Shown here: positions 33,587-43,028 of the stretch, piece after piece
How the letters are laid out: each line of letters begins with the position of its first letter
Position numbering within the stretch: the first letter of the stretch is position 1
Origin: JANOYY01 sp043720395
GTDB taxonomy: Bacteria > Actinomycetota > Acidimicrobiia > Acidimicrobiales > JANYDT01
Length of the DNA stretch: 64,000 nucleotides
Assembly (NCBI GenBank): GCA_043720395.1
Contig: JAYSSR010000082.1
Span: 1-64,000, forward strand
Direction of reading: 5' to 3'
Program-made: the position numbers and the translations under genes
The notes under the pieces: model-generated
The model's database searches: none
What the model saw: the letters and a program-made list of their open reading frames with translations, nothing else
Told to the model about the DNA's origin: nothing

Positions 33587-34615
33587 ATGTACGTCGACGT
33601 CATGACTGGCGGACTGCCGCTCGCCCGGATGCAGCAGCTCGCCAAAGACACGAAGGCGGCAGGATTCAGCGGCATCGTGATCACCGAGACGGGTCGCACC
33701 GCGTATCTCCAGGCCGCGGCTGCCGCTCTCGCGACGGAGATCGACATTGCAACCGGCATTGCGGTCGCGTTCCCGCGCTCGCCGATGATCACTGCTCAGA
33801 CCGCGTACGAACTTGCCGAGGCATCAGGCGGACGCTTCCGCCTCGGCCTCGGCACACAGGTGCGCGCGCATATCGAACGACGCTTCAACGCGCCCTTCGA
33901 TCCGCCGGGACCGCGGCTGCGCGAGTACGTCCAGGCGGTCCGGGCCTGCTTCGCCGCATTCCGCCGGGAAGCACCGCTCAACTTCGAGGGTGAGTTCTAC
34001 AAGATGACGCTGCTGCCCGCCGCGTGGTCACCTGGTGTCATCGACGTGGCGAACCCGCCGATCGACATCTCCGCCGTGAATCCGTGGATGTTGCGGATGG
34101 CGGGCGAGGTGGCCGATGGCGTCCACGTCCATCCGCTCAACCACGGCCGATACCTGCGTGGCGTGGTCGCGGCGAACGTGGCGGTCGGGGCCGCGAAAGC
34201 CGGCCGCGCTACGAGCGACGTTGCCCTCATCGTGCCGTGCTTCACGGCAGTCGGCACCGATGCGGAACGGGCCCGCTACCGTGAACTCGCCCGCACCCAG
34301 GTTGCGTTCTACGGGTCAACGCCCAACTATGCCTTCATCTTCGAGCTGCTCGGACGTGGCGAGATCACCGACCGTCTGCGCGAGCGTCAGAAGGCGGGCG
34401 ACGTAGCCGGCATGTCGGCCGTGATCGACGATGATCTGCTCGCGCACTTCGTTGTCGACGGGCCGTGGGACGAGGTGCCGGGGCTCGTGCGCGAGAAGTA
34501 TGCGGGTGTCGCCGACCGGGTGGTGTTCTACTCGGCGGGCGTCGCGTGGGGCAACGACCGCGACCACTTCGACGCTCTGGGCGAGGCCGCCCGCGCCATC
34601 CGAGCCGGGAGCTGA
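33587..34615 (+). CDS. LLM-class (F420- or flavin-dependent) oxidoreductase
   Basis: 342 residues, luciferase-like TIM barrel. N-terminal VDVMTGGLPLARMQQLAKDTKAAG and SGIVITETGRTAYLQAAAAA, then IDIATGIAVAFPRSPMITAQTAYELAEASGGRFRLGLGTQV, which is the hallmark of the F420-dependent branch in actinobacteria. The ATG has AAGGAG 10 bp upstream. Substrate is unknown; the neighbouring dehydrogenase and thioesterase are decayed, so a former three-gene catabolic unit is possible. A 47-bp hairpin lies 40 bp downstream. Confidence 0.88.
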   Translation: MYVDVMTGGLPLARMQQLAKDTKAAGFSGIVITETGRTAYLQAAAAALATEIDIATGIAVAFPRSPMITAQTAYELAEASGGRFRLGLGTQVRAHIERRFNAPFDPPGPRLREYVQAVRACFAAFRREAPLNFEGEFYKMTLLPAAWSPGVIDVANPPIDISAVNPWMLRMAGEVADGVHVHPLNHGRYLRGVVAANVAVGAAKAGRATSDVALIVPCFTAVGTDAERARYRELARTQVAFYGSTPNYAFIFELLGRGEITDRLRERQKAGDVAGMSAVIDDDLLAHFVVDGPWDEVPGLVREKYAGVADRVVFYSAGVAWGNDRDHFDALGEAARAIRAGS

Positions 34616-34654
34616 GGGACGAACGGTTTAGGGCTCGCCTGGCCGTCCTTGCCG

Positions 34655-34701
34655 ACGTTGGGGCGCATTACTTCGCTGAGAGGGGTGATTCGTCCCAACG
34701 T
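34655..34701. repeat. 47-bp hairpin element, copy C
   Basis: Ends are ACGTTGGG and CCCAACGT; the interior differs from the copies at 28780 and 31358 but pairs along most of its length, with a 7-base loop. It lies 40 bp past the LLM oxidoreductase gene. The rest of the 325-bp gap up to 34941 shows no gene. Confidence 0.8.
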
Positions 34702-34940
34702 CGCGGCGTCGCCCGAAACTGATTGTGAACCATACGCGCCGAGATCACCAATACCGGCCGAGGTGCCGTCCTTTATAAACACCGTTGATTCCGACCAACC
34801 GGAAACATTTTGAGAAATCTTGAGGATTTTCTTCCTGCCGGGGCGAATACTGTCATACCCCCTCCGGACAATGGTTGCGTGCCGATGCTTCTCGATGCCG
34901 AACCCTCGACCCGGTCGAGCGACCCTCGTGGGGCAGCGCC

Positions 34941-35865
34941 ATGGATTGGCATACGCGTTCCGATCGTGACCCAACTGACTGGAACCTGCTCGACCTCCAA
35001 GCCGGTATTCGCGACCTTGAACGCATCCGTCGCCAGACCGACGCAGCGTCGGCCGTGCTTGTTGCAGCAATGCCTGATGACCGCGACGCTGCTGCGCGTC
35101 TCGCCCGGGCCGCTCGGATATCGAACCGTGAGGCGAGGCGTCGACGTGACGTAGCCAAGGTGGTCGACAAGGTTCCGGGAGCGCTCGAATTGCTCAGCAA
35201 AGGCACGATCTCGCCGGAGCATGTCGGCTCGCTGGCACCCGTCGTCGACAAGCCCGGTGTCGTTGCATTGCTCGCAAAGGCAAAGGGAACGTCGCCGGAG
35301 GAATTCGCAACGGAAGTCCGCAATTTTGAGTTCTCCGGCGAACACGGCGACGATATCGCCAAGCGTCAACGCGCACTTCGGCTATTGCGCTTCTTCAATG
35401 GCCCGCACGGCACCATCGGTCTTTCCGGGCATTCTCCCGCCGCTCGAAGGCGCGATGTTGAAGGCGAGACTCGCCGCGATCGTCGATGCCAAGTGGCGCG
35501 CCGAGCATCCCGAACGTGCCGAAAGACTGGGCGGACATGGGGGCGACCGATACGAACAGCGAGCGGCCGACGCATTGCTCGAAGCCAGCGGAATCACCGA
35601 ACCGGAACCGGCGGTCAGCACTGAACCGACCGAGGCGACTGCAGCGGACGGACAAACCAATCGCACCGGCGTCACCACAACGGCCTCAAGATCGACCGCA
35701 ACCCCAACGGGACGACAACTATACGAGATCGCCGCAGCGGCGCACACGTCGTCGACCCGCCGGACGACGACCCGCCGGACGACGACCCACCGGACGACGA
35801 CCCACCGTGATCTTGCCGAAAGCAGACGCAACTCGGGCCTCAGCAAACGGATTCGGTGGATTCAG
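34941..35865 (+). pseudogene. DUF222 (13E12-repeat) protein, frameshifted and missing its HNH domain
   Basis: From the ATG at 34941 (MDWHTRSD) the DUF222 part runs through AARLARAARISNREARRRRD, LLSKGTISPEHVGSLAPVVD and LRFFNGPHGTIGLSG to about 35430. The match then continues in the next frame (ILPPLEGAMLKARLAAIVDA, RYEQRAADALLEASG). The DUF222 family usually ends in an HNH nuclease domain; here the frame runs into a 15-bp repeat array and the 3' end of a convergent gene, with no HNH residues. DUF222-HNH genes are mobile and multi-copy in actinobacteria. A single-base sequencing error could explain the frameshift but not the truncation. Confidence 0.75.
35750..35809. repeat. 15-bp tandem repeat, four units
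   Basis: The unit CGACGACCCGCCGGA is repeated four times with one or two substitutions. It lies in the decayed 3' part of the DUF222 pseudogene and gives a Thr/Arg-rich peptide in the shifted frame. Confidence 0.9.
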
Positions 35866-35867
35866 GC

Positions 35868-37550
35868 TCAGACCGTGACGACAGTGACTCGGCCGGCGAC
35901 CGGGTCGACGTCGACGACCGCTCCGTCGGGCAGCGTCATGGCACCGGGAGCGCCGACCACCGCAGCGATGCCGAGTTCGCGCGCCAGCACGGCGGCGTGG
36001 GACAGCGGGCCGCCATCGGCAGTTACCACGGCACCTGCGAGCGCGAGAACAGCGTTGAACGCGGGGTTGGTCGCCCGGACCACAAGGACATCGCCGGGCT
36101 CCAGCGCGGCGATCGCCGCCTCGGGCGTGTCGGCGCGTCGGACGCGTCCACGGTAGGTCGCCATGCCGACGCCGACCCCGGACAGCCCATCGGAGGTGCC
36201 CGACCGTGGCACGCCATCAAGTCCCATTTCGCGGATCGCGGTCTCCACCATCCCGACCAATCGACGCAGCGGCGGCGGAAGTACCGACAGGGGCGGCACG
36301 ACCTCGTCTGGACCGAGGACCGCCGGAGGTACGAGCGCAGCGTCCGAGCGACGTTGCTCAGCGCGCATACGAAGATCGGACGCCCCCACGGAACCAGACC
36401 CGAGCAACGCTGGCCGCACCTCGGTCGGTCCGAGCTCCAACGCGTGCTCGGCGCAGTCCGCGGCACCGCACTGGACCATTCGACGGCCGACTTCGAGGAG
36501 CCCGTAGCGCAGCAGCCCCATCGGACGCTCCACCGTGTTCGGCCCGTTGTCGTCGCGCAGGTCCATGACCGCGCGGGCTTCCGTGAGCAGGTCGTCGAAT
36601 TCTGCTCGGTCTTTCGAGGCCACCCGCTCGCGCAACTCCGCGCTGTACGCGCCCGACGTGTCTTCGGCATTGGGCTCCGCGTTACAGATCGTCGACAGCA
36701 CAAGGTCGGGCATCTCCGCCAATGTGAGCCCATCGAGGTCGTAACTCGTCACGACGTGACCGCCGTGGGACGCGAGGTACGCATCGAGGGCCGCCGCGAT
36801 CTCGGGGGAAGCGCTACGAACCTCGGCGAGCGACGTCGGCTGGACACCGGCTTCGTCGAGCATCGCCCGAATGCGAACAAGCTCACGGATCGGAGCGGAC
36901 GTCGTTGGCGACGCGCCGCCGAGCGCCGGAACCGCCTCGGCGGTCGAAATACCAAGCACCGCAACGTCGTGGAGGTACATAGCAATCGGACCGAGGTCGA
37001 AACCATGCAGCCAGAAGTGGGTCTCGAAGGTCGATCGACAATGCGCGATCAGCGCATCGACATGGTCGGCAAGCGTCCGATCATCGATTGTCGCGAGATC
37101 GACCGCCGCGAACCGATCGTTCTGAGCAACGACACCGGGCCGAATCGTTGTGTTCCACTGCTCGATGACGTCGCGCCAGACCTTGTCGCGGATTGAGCGC
37201 TCCGCGGATCGGTTGCGGGCACGAAACGTGGGATGAATCCGCGTCGCGACAGAGAGCACGAACAACGGCGGCAACTTCTTCGGCGGCTTGTCGGCACCGA
37301 TGAGCGGACGGAGACGGGTGTACATGAAACCATTGACGAAGCGTGCCCGAAGTGACTGCGCCGGCGTTCCGAGTTCAGCAAAGACGCGCCCGAGGCCCGC
37401 CTCCATCGACTGCTCAATAAGCCATGTCGAGATTGGCGTCGTTCCTCCGGGATAGTGGGATCGATCGAGAGCCCACCGCCCTGGTCCGGGAGCGGCAAAG
37501 GTTGCGCCGCGGCTCGTCGTCGGATCAGTTGCGGTCGCGCTCACACGCAC
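35868..37550 (-). CDS. Orphan PEP-utilising swivelling-domain protein (no ATP-grasp)
   Basis: 560 residues from a GTG. The C-terminal 90 residues form a PEP-utilising mobile (phosphohistidine) domain: PGDVLVVRATNPAFNAVLALAG then GGPLSHAAVLARELGIAAVVG, with the catalytic His in GGPLSHAA. The upstream 440 residues have the segment THFWLHGFDLGPIAMYLHDV and resemble the middle domain of PEP-synthase-like or rifampin-phosphotransferase-like proteins. No ATP-grasp domain and no PEP-binding barrel are present, so a partner must supply the phosphoryl group, or the protein has another role. No operon partner is evident: the EamA gene upstream is 36 bp away on the same strand. Confidence 0.78.
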   Translation of the reverse strand: MRVSATATDPTTSRGATFAAPGPGRWALDRSHYPGGTTPISTWLIEQSMEAGLGRVFAELGTPAQSLRARFVNGFMYTRLRPLIGADKPPKKLPPLFVLSVATRIHPTFRARNRSAERSIRDKVWRDVIEQWNTTIRPGVVAQNDRFAAVDLATIDDRTLADHVDALIAHCRSTFETHFWLHGFDLGPIAMYLHDVAVLGISTAEAVPALGGASPTTSAPIRELVRIRAMLDEAGVQPTSLAEVRSASPEIAAALDAYLASHGGHVVTSYDLDGLTLAEMPDLVLSTICNAEPNAEDTSGAYSAELRERVASKDRAEFDDLLTEARAVMDLRDDNGPNTVERPMGLLRYGLLEVGRRMVQCGAADCAEHALELGPTEVRPALLGSGSVGASDLRMRAEQRRSDAALVPPAVLGPDEVVPPLSVLPPPLRRLVGMVETAIREMGLDGVPRSGTSDGLSGVGVGMATYRGRVRRADTPEAAIAALEPGDVLVVRATNPAFNAVLALAGAVVTADGGPLSHAAVLARELGIAAVVGAPGAMTLPDGAVVDVDPVAGRVTVVTV

Positions 37551-37586
37551 TCCTCAGGCTTGTTGTGCTCGTTGTGATGGCCATCA

Positions 37587-38552
37587 TCAACCCATTGGTC
37601 GCACTTCGGCAATCGGATCATTCCTGCGGCTCGACCCTCGTGGCGCGGCGTCAAGCAGTGCCTTGCCAACAACAGCACCGAGGATGAGTCCTGCTCCGAG
37701 CAGCGTCGCAGGCTTCGGACGCTCGCCCAGCGCGGCGAACACCCAGAATGGAGCAAACACGGTCTCGCTTTGCGCGAACACCGTCATCGCAACCGCGGGT
37801 ACAGCCTTCGACGCTGCGTTGAAGAGCAGCGTCCCGACCACGATCAAGAGCCCTCCATGGACAAGGGCCAGGGCCGTGTCCCGAAGCGGGAGCAGGAGCG
37901 CCTTGCCATGCAGCACGGTCACGGTGCCGCAGAGCACGATCATCATCGCGGCGTAGCCCGGCATCACCGCCGACCAGTCACGATGCGGACCGGAACGGAC
38001 ACAGATCGTGTAGACCGCGAACCCGACCGACGACAACAGGGCGGCGACGTTGCCGTTCATGTTGCCAGCACCGACGTCGGAGCGGACCATCACGACCAGC
38101 CCCAGCATTGCAATCGCGATGGCCCCGACCGTCACGTGCGTCAGCCGCTCCCCCAACACGATCCTCGCGAGCACGACTGCGACCAGAGGTGTGATCGACG
38201 AGAGGAACGCGGCATTCGCCGCGGTGGTCGTCTTGACCGCATAAACGTACGCGAGCGACGCAACGAGCAATCCGACGTTGGCCAGCATCATCATGCGCCC
38301 CGACGTGAAAGCCGCGCGAACGAGCAGGGGACCGCGTCGCCGCAGTGACACGAGCTCCACCACAACGACCACACCGACCGACCGCCAGAGCAGGTACTGC
38401 CACGCATCGCTGTGCCGTGCGAGCCTCGCCGAGAGCGCCCCGAAGCTCCACGTGACACCTGCTCCGAGGGCCATCAGCGACGCCGAGAGCGCAACGTGGG
38501 TCGGTGTAGTTGGCGCGACGCTCCGTGGCACCGCCCTCTCCGACGGCCTCAC
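37587..38552 (-). CDS. EamA/DMT-family transporter
   Basis: 321 residues with ten predicted membrane helices in two five-helix EamA halves (about 20-150 and 160-295). The first half has ALGAGVTWSFGALSARLA and the loop AANAAFLSSITPLVAVVLARIVLGERLTHVT; the second has LFNAASKAVPAVAMTVFAQSETVFAPFWVFAALGERPKPATLLG. This family exports or imports small metabolites. It starts at a GTG overlapping the stop of an upstream hydrolase fragment (GTGA, 38549-38552). Substrate unknown. Confidence 0.88.
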   Translation of the reverse strand: MRPSERAVPRSVAPTTPTHVALSASLMALGAGVTWSFGALSARLARHSDAWQYLLWRSVGVVVVVELVSLRRRGPLLVRAAFTSGRMMMLANVGLLVASLAYVYAVKTTTAANAAFLSSITPLVAVVLARIVLGERLTHVTVGAIAIAMLGLVVMVRSDVGAGNMNGNVAALLSSVGFAVYTICVRSGPHRDWSAVMPGYAAMMIVLCGTVTVLHGKALLLPLRDTALALVHGGLLIVVGTLLFNAASKAVPAVAMTVFAQSETVFAPFWVFAALGERPKPATLLGAGLILGAVVGKALLDAAPRGSSRRNDPIAEVRPMG

Positions 38553-38788
38553 GCGGATTTGGACTGGATGGCGTCCACGGTGTCCAGGAAATCGGCTATC
38601 GCTGCCCGAAACCCTGGGACGCCTGGCGCACGAAGGTGGTCCCCATCGGTCAGAACCAGGCGAGCCCCTGGGATCGCCCGTGCCAGCAGCTCGGGCGACG
38701 CTGCCAGTTCGTCGGACCTTCCGACCAGCACCAGCGTCGGCACCCGTATCCGGTCAAGCTCTGTGAGCGGCAGTGGCGCAAGTTCCAT
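38549..38788 (-). pseudogene. C-terminal remnant of an alpha/beta-hydrolase
   Basis: 79 residues that match only the end of an alpha/beta-hydrolase: VPTLVLVGRSDELAASPELLARAIPGARLVLTDGDHL, with the acid (SDE) and the catalytic His (GDH). The nucleophile elbow and core strands are missing. It lies 27 bp after the glycogen phosphorylase stop, so the 5' part was probably lost. It still overlaps the EamA gene by GTGA, which suggests the pair was once coupled. Confidence 0.7.
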
Positions 38789-38815
38789 CCGAGAAGTTCT
38801 ATCGCTCAGGCGGTG

Positions 38816-41266
38816 TCAGCGCAGAGGCGTGAGGCCCCAGATCTCGGTCGCGTACTGCTTGATCGTCCGATCCGAGGAGAACATCCCCATCGCGGCGACG
38901 TTCAGTATCGCCCGTCGCGACCACGACTCGGCGTCGAGATAGTCCTGTTCGATCCGACGTTGCGCGTCCCAGTAGGCGTCGAAGTCAGCCGCGATCATGT
39001 ACTCGTCGGGACCCATAATGAGTTCGACGAGCGGCTGGAAGAGGCCGTGGTCCGTCGGGCTGAAGAATCCCGACCGAACGAGTTCCAGTACGTTGGCGAG
39101 CCGTGAACCTTGAGGCAGGAAAGTCCTCGGGTCATAACCGGAAGCCTTCATCGACCCGACCTGGTCGACCGTCAGCCCGAAGATATAGATGTTTTCGTCG
39201 CCCACGCAGTCACGGATTTCGACGTTTGCTCCGTCGAGTGTGCCAACCGTCAACGCGCCGTTCAACGCGAACTTCATGTTCCCGGTGCCCGACGCCTCCT
39301 TCCCTGCGGTGGAGATCTGCTCGGACAGATCCGCGGCTGGGATCAGGATTTCGGCAAGTGACACGTTGTAGTTCGGCAGGAACACGACCTTCAGTCGGTC
39401 ACCCACCTGGGGGTCGTTGTTGATGACGTCGGCAACCGCGTTCGCGAAGCGGATGATCAGCTTCGCAGTGACGTAGCCCGGTGCCGCCTTCGCCCCGAAA
39501 AGCACGACGCGCGGTGCCACAATCGCAGACGGGTCCGCCTTGATCTCCTGATACAGCGCAATGCAGTGCAGCAGGTTGAGCAGCTGTCGCTTGTACTCGT
39601 GCAGTCGTTTGATCTGGATGTCGAAAATCGCCTTCGGGTCGAGCGTAAGTCCCATCGTGGACGCCACGTGTTCGACAAGCGCGACTTTGTTGACGTGTTT
39701 CACGGCGCGCCAGGCCGCACGGAACGTTGCATCCTCCGCGTACTTCTCCAGTCCTTCAAGCTGGTCGAGATCGGTTGTCCATGCGTCACCGATACGCGAG
39801 TCGATCAGCGCCGAAAGGCCGGGGTTACATGCCCGTAACCACCGACGCGGGGTAATGCCGTTGGTCTTATTGTTGAACTTCTTTGGAAAGAATTCGTAGA
39901 AATCCCGCACGAGTCCGTGTTCTAGCAACTCGGTATGGAGTGCTGCGACACCGTTCACCGAGAACGAGCCAACGATAGCCAGATACGCCATTCGCACTTT
40001 GCGTTCCTCGCCCTCCTCTATGAGCGACATCGCGGCCAAACGACCCGTGTCGCCGGGCCAGCGATTCGCCACCTGGCGAAGGAACAGCTGGTTGATCTCG
40101 AAGATGATCTGCAGGTGACGCGGCAGCAGCTGCTCGAAGAGATGCACCGGCCACTTCTCCAGCGCTTCCGCAAGTAGGGTGTGGTTCGTATAGGCAAACG
40201 TACGGTTGACGATGCTCCACGACTCGTCCCAGCTCAGACCTTCCTGGTCGATCAGGATGCGCATCAGCTCCGGAATTGCGATGGCCGGGTGGGTGTCGTT
40301 GAGCTGGATCGCGATCTTGTCGGGCAGCGTCCGAATGTCATTCCCTGCGGCCTTGAAGTCGGCGAGCAGATCCGCAAGGGTCGCCGCACACACGAAATAC
40401 TGCTGCTTGAGCCGAAGCTCCTTACCTTCGTAATTGTTGTCGTTCGGGTACAGAACCTTTGTGATGTTCTCGGTAAGAGCCGCGTTGAGATTCGCATTTA
40501 TGTAGTCACCGCGGTTGAAGTCGGTCAGGTTGAAATCGTGCAGGGCGCGCGCTGACCACAATCGGAGCGTATTGACCGTCGTTGTGCCATAACCGGTGAC
40601 CGGTGTGTCGTACGGCATCGCCTGAACGTCTTGCGTATCAACCCATCGGTGCCACGTCTTCCCAGCGTTGTCCTTGAAGTCTTGTACACGTCCATAGAAG
40701 CGAATCGTCTGACTGCGGTCGGTGCGGACGATCTCCCACGGATTGCCATTACGCAGCCATGGGTCGGGCTCCTCCACCTGCGCCCCATCGACGATGCGCT
40801 GCTTGAAAATGCCATAGTCGTAGCGGATGCCACACCCGAAGCCGGGATAGTCCATGGTGGCCATCGAGTCGAGAAAGCATGCGGCAAGACGCCCCAAGCC
40901 GCCGTTTCCGAGCCCAGCGTCGAGTTCCTCGTCGAGCAGTTCTTCGAGGCCGAGACCGATGCCGCGAAGTGCGGCCGACGCGGCGTCGTGCAGGCCGAGG
41001 TTGATGAGCGCGTTGCCGAGCGTGCGGCCCATGAGGAATTCAAGTGAGATGTAGTACACGCGCTTACTATTCGCCGCGCGCTGGCGCTCCGCCGTCTCGA
41101 TCCACCGATCGACCTGCGCGTCGCGTACGGCATACGCGAGCGCCATGTACAGCTCGTGTGGCGTGCAGTCGTCAAGCTTCTTCGCGATCGTCACCTCGAC
41201 GCGACGGAGAAACGCATCGCGAAACGCGTCGGGTGCGGTGATGAAGATATCGGCGCGGCTACTCAC
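38816..41266 (-). CDS. glgP: Glycogen/maltodextrin phosphorylase (GT35)
   Basis: 816 residues, full length. It releases glucose 1-phosphate from alpha-1,4-glucans with PLP. The N-terminal region has VYYISLEFLMGRTLGNALINLGL and GNGGLGRLAACFLDSMATM. The PLP site is EASGTGNMKFALNGALTVGTLDGANVEI, with the Lys in NMKF, and FNNKTNGITPRRWL and IQLNDTHPAIAIPEL are in family order. It starts at a GTG and lies 75 bp after the GH13 gene on the same strand, so it is probably the last gene of the glucan operon: uptake, hydrolysis, then phosphorolysis. Confidence 0.95.
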   Translation of the reverse strand: MSSRADIFITAPDAFRDAFLRRVEVTIAKKLDDCTPHELYMALAYAVRDAQVDRWIETAERQRAANSKRVYYISLEFLMGRTLGNALINLGLHDAASAALRGIGLGLEELLDEELDAGLGNGGLGRLAACFLDSMATMDYPGFGCGIRYDYGIFKQRIVDGAQVEEPDPWLRNGNPWEIVRTDRSQTIRFYGRVQDFKDNAGKTWHRWVDTQDVQAMPYDTPVTGYGTTTVNTLRLWSARALHDFNLTDFNRGDYINANLNAALTENITKVLYPNDNNYEGKELRLKQQYFVCAATLADLLADFKAAGNDIRTLPDKIAIQLNDTHPAIAIPELMRILIDQEGLSWDESWSIVNRTFAYTNHTLLAEALEKWPVHLFEQLLPRHLQIIFEINQLFLRQVANRWPGDTGRLAAMSLIEEGEERKVRMAYLAIVGSFSVNGVAALHTELLEHGLVRDFYEFFPKKFNNKTNGITPRRWLRACNPGLSALIDSRIGDAWTTDLDQLEGLEKYAEDATFRAAWRAVKHVNKVALVEHVASTMGLTLDPKAIFDIQIKRLHEYKRQLLNLLHCIALYQEIKADPSAIVAPRVVLFGAKAAPGYVTAKLIIRFANAVADVINNDPQVGDRLKVVFLPNYNVSLAEILIPAADLSEQISTAGKEASGTGNMKFALNGALTVGTLDGANVEIRDCVGDENIYIFGLTVDQVGSMKASGYDPRTFLPQGSRLANVLELVRSGFFSPTDHGLFQPLVELIMGPDEYMIAADFDAYWDAQRRIEQDYLDAESWSRRAILNVAAMGMFSSDRTIKQYATEIWGLTPLR

Positions 41267-41341
41267 GGAGGGCTCCCGGTTGAACGGTGGCTAGCAATCG
41301 TAAAGGGTGACAACGGCGCGACGGGCACAGCAATGTCCGCG

Positions 41342-43021
41342 TCAGGCGAGCCAGAGCGTCGAGTCGGCGGGGAGAACCGACCGATCGACGTGGCCCGTGA
41401 CCGAGGACGCCACGATCGAACGGGAGCCGACCACCGTCGATGGCAGCTCCACGTCCTGGCGGCTCACGTTCATCACCACGAGCACATCGCCGCGCGCAAA
41501 CGCGAGGACGTCGCCCAAACCAGCGTCGACCCACTCGAACGCATTGCTCCGGAGTGACTCGGACGACTTGCGATACACCCCCGCCACCCGATACATCGCG
41601 AGGAACGACGCTGCGTCGACCGCTTGCGCCTCGACGGCGAGCGCACCCCATCCTGCCGGTTGTGGCAGCCAGGAAGCAGCCGAGCCGACCGACGAGAATC
41701 CGTGGGAACCTTCCTCCGCAACGGTCCACGGCAGCGGGATACGACACCCATCGCGACCGATGGTGGTGCCGCCGGTGTTGTGGAACACGGGGTCCTGACG
41801 CGCAGCGTCCGCCATGTCGAGTACCTCGGGGAGTCCGAGTTCCTCCCCGGCATAGAGGTACACGCTCCCGGGCAGCGCTAGCTCGAGCAGGGCCGCGGCG
41901 CGAGCGCGCTGAGAGCCGAGCGCGTTATCGATCGCCACGTCGGCATTGACGATTGCCCCCGGGAACAGCTCCGTCCGATCAGCGATGTCCGCTCGGCCAT
42001 ACCTGGTCGGCGTGCGCTGCGTGTCGTGGTTGTTGAGCGTCCACGCCGGAAGCAGGTCAGCAGTACCAAGCGCACGTATGGTTCCATCGATGACGCGTCG
42101 CATCACCGCCGCATTCCACGGCGCGAGCATCAGGTCGAATGCGAACGCCTGATGGAACTGCTCCGCGTTTGCATACTCAAGCATCAGGTCCGGCCGATCC
42201 GGCGTGTATGCCTCAGCCACCAGCAGCAGGTCACGACCAGGATGCTCGGCCTCGTAGCGATCGACAAGCGCTCGCCAGTGACGCCATATCGCGTGCGCCT
42301 CTTCCTGCCACGTGTACAACGGATTCGGTGCGGGGTGCTCCCCGTCGATCAGCTCGACGTCCGGCATGCCCGTGGCCTTACCGACGTGGATCACGGCATC
42401 GGCCCGGAATCCGTCGACGCCGCGGTCGAACCAGAACCGCAACATGTCGTCGAAGTGTTCGTAGACATCCGGGCAGAGCCAGTTGAAATCGGGCTGGGCG
42501 GGTGTAAAGACTCCGAGGTACCACTCCCCTGGGCGGCCATCGGATTCGGTGACCCGCGTCCACGCGGAACCACCGAACATGGCAACCCAGTTGTTCGGCG
42601 GAAGCTCCCCGCTCAAGCCGCGACCGGGCCGAAAGTAGAACCGCTCCCGCTCGCGTGAGCCTGGACCTGTGGCAATCGCCGCCTTGAACCATGAGTGGTC
42701 CCACGAGCAGTGATTCGGCACAACGTCCATCAGAATGCGAATGCCGTGGTCCAGAGCTGCTGCAATCAGTGCGTCGAACTCGGCCAGGTCTCCGTAGGCC
42801 GGTTCAATGTCAAAGTAGTCGGCAACGTCGTAGCCGTGATCGACCTGCGGTGAGGGATAGCACGGGTTCAGCCAAATCGCATCGACGCCGAGCGCCGCAA
42901 TGTATGGCAACCGTTCACGGATTCCGCGCAGGTCACCAATGCCGTCACCATTGGAATCGGCGAAGGAGCGGATGTAGAGCTGGTATACGGACGCGGTCCG
43001 CCACCAGGGCGTCGAACCCAT
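41342..43021 (-). CDS. GH13 alpha-glucosidase
   Basis: 559 residues from the ATG at 43021 (MGSTPWWRTASVYQLYIRSF), 8 bp after the permease stop. The GH13 barrel has DSNGDGIGDLRGIRERLPYI, DVVPNHCSWDH (region I), GFRADAVIH with the nucleophile near Asp208, VAEAYTP with the acid/base near Glu270, and TLNNHDTQR (region IV). The QPDFNWLCPDV segment is typical of oligo-1,6-glucosidase/alpha-glucosidase enzymes. No signal peptide, so it acts on imported oligosaccharides. It continues the binding-protein/permease operon and precedes glgP. Confidence 0.93.
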   Translation of the reverse strand: MGSTPWWRTASVYQLYIRSFADSNGDGIGDLRGIRERLPYIAALGVDAIWLNPCYPSPQVDHGYDVADYFDIEPAYGDLAEFDALIAAALDHGIRILMDVVPNHCSWDHSWFKAAIATGPGSRERERFYFRPGRGLSGELPPNNWVAMFGGSAWTRVTESDGRPGEWYLGVFTPAQPDFNWLCPDVYEHFDDMLRFWFDRGVDGFRADAVIHVGKATGMPDVELIDGEHPAPNPLYTWQEEAHAIWRHWRALVDRYEAEHPGRDLLLVAEAYTPDRPDLMLEYANAEQFHQAFAFDLMLAPWNAAVMRRVIDGTIRALGTADLLPAWTLNNHDTQRTPTRYGRADIADRTELFPGAIVNADVAIDNALGSQRARAAALLELALPGSVYLYAGEELGLPEVLDMADAARQDPVFHNTGGTTIGRDGCRIPLPWTVAEEGSHGFSSVGSAASWLPQPAGWGALAVEAQAVDAASFLAMYRVAGVYRKSSESLRSNAFEWVDAGLGDVLAFARGDVLVVMNVSRQDVELPSTVVGSRSIVASSVTGHVDRSVLPADSTLWLA

Positions 43022-43028
43022 CCGACGT

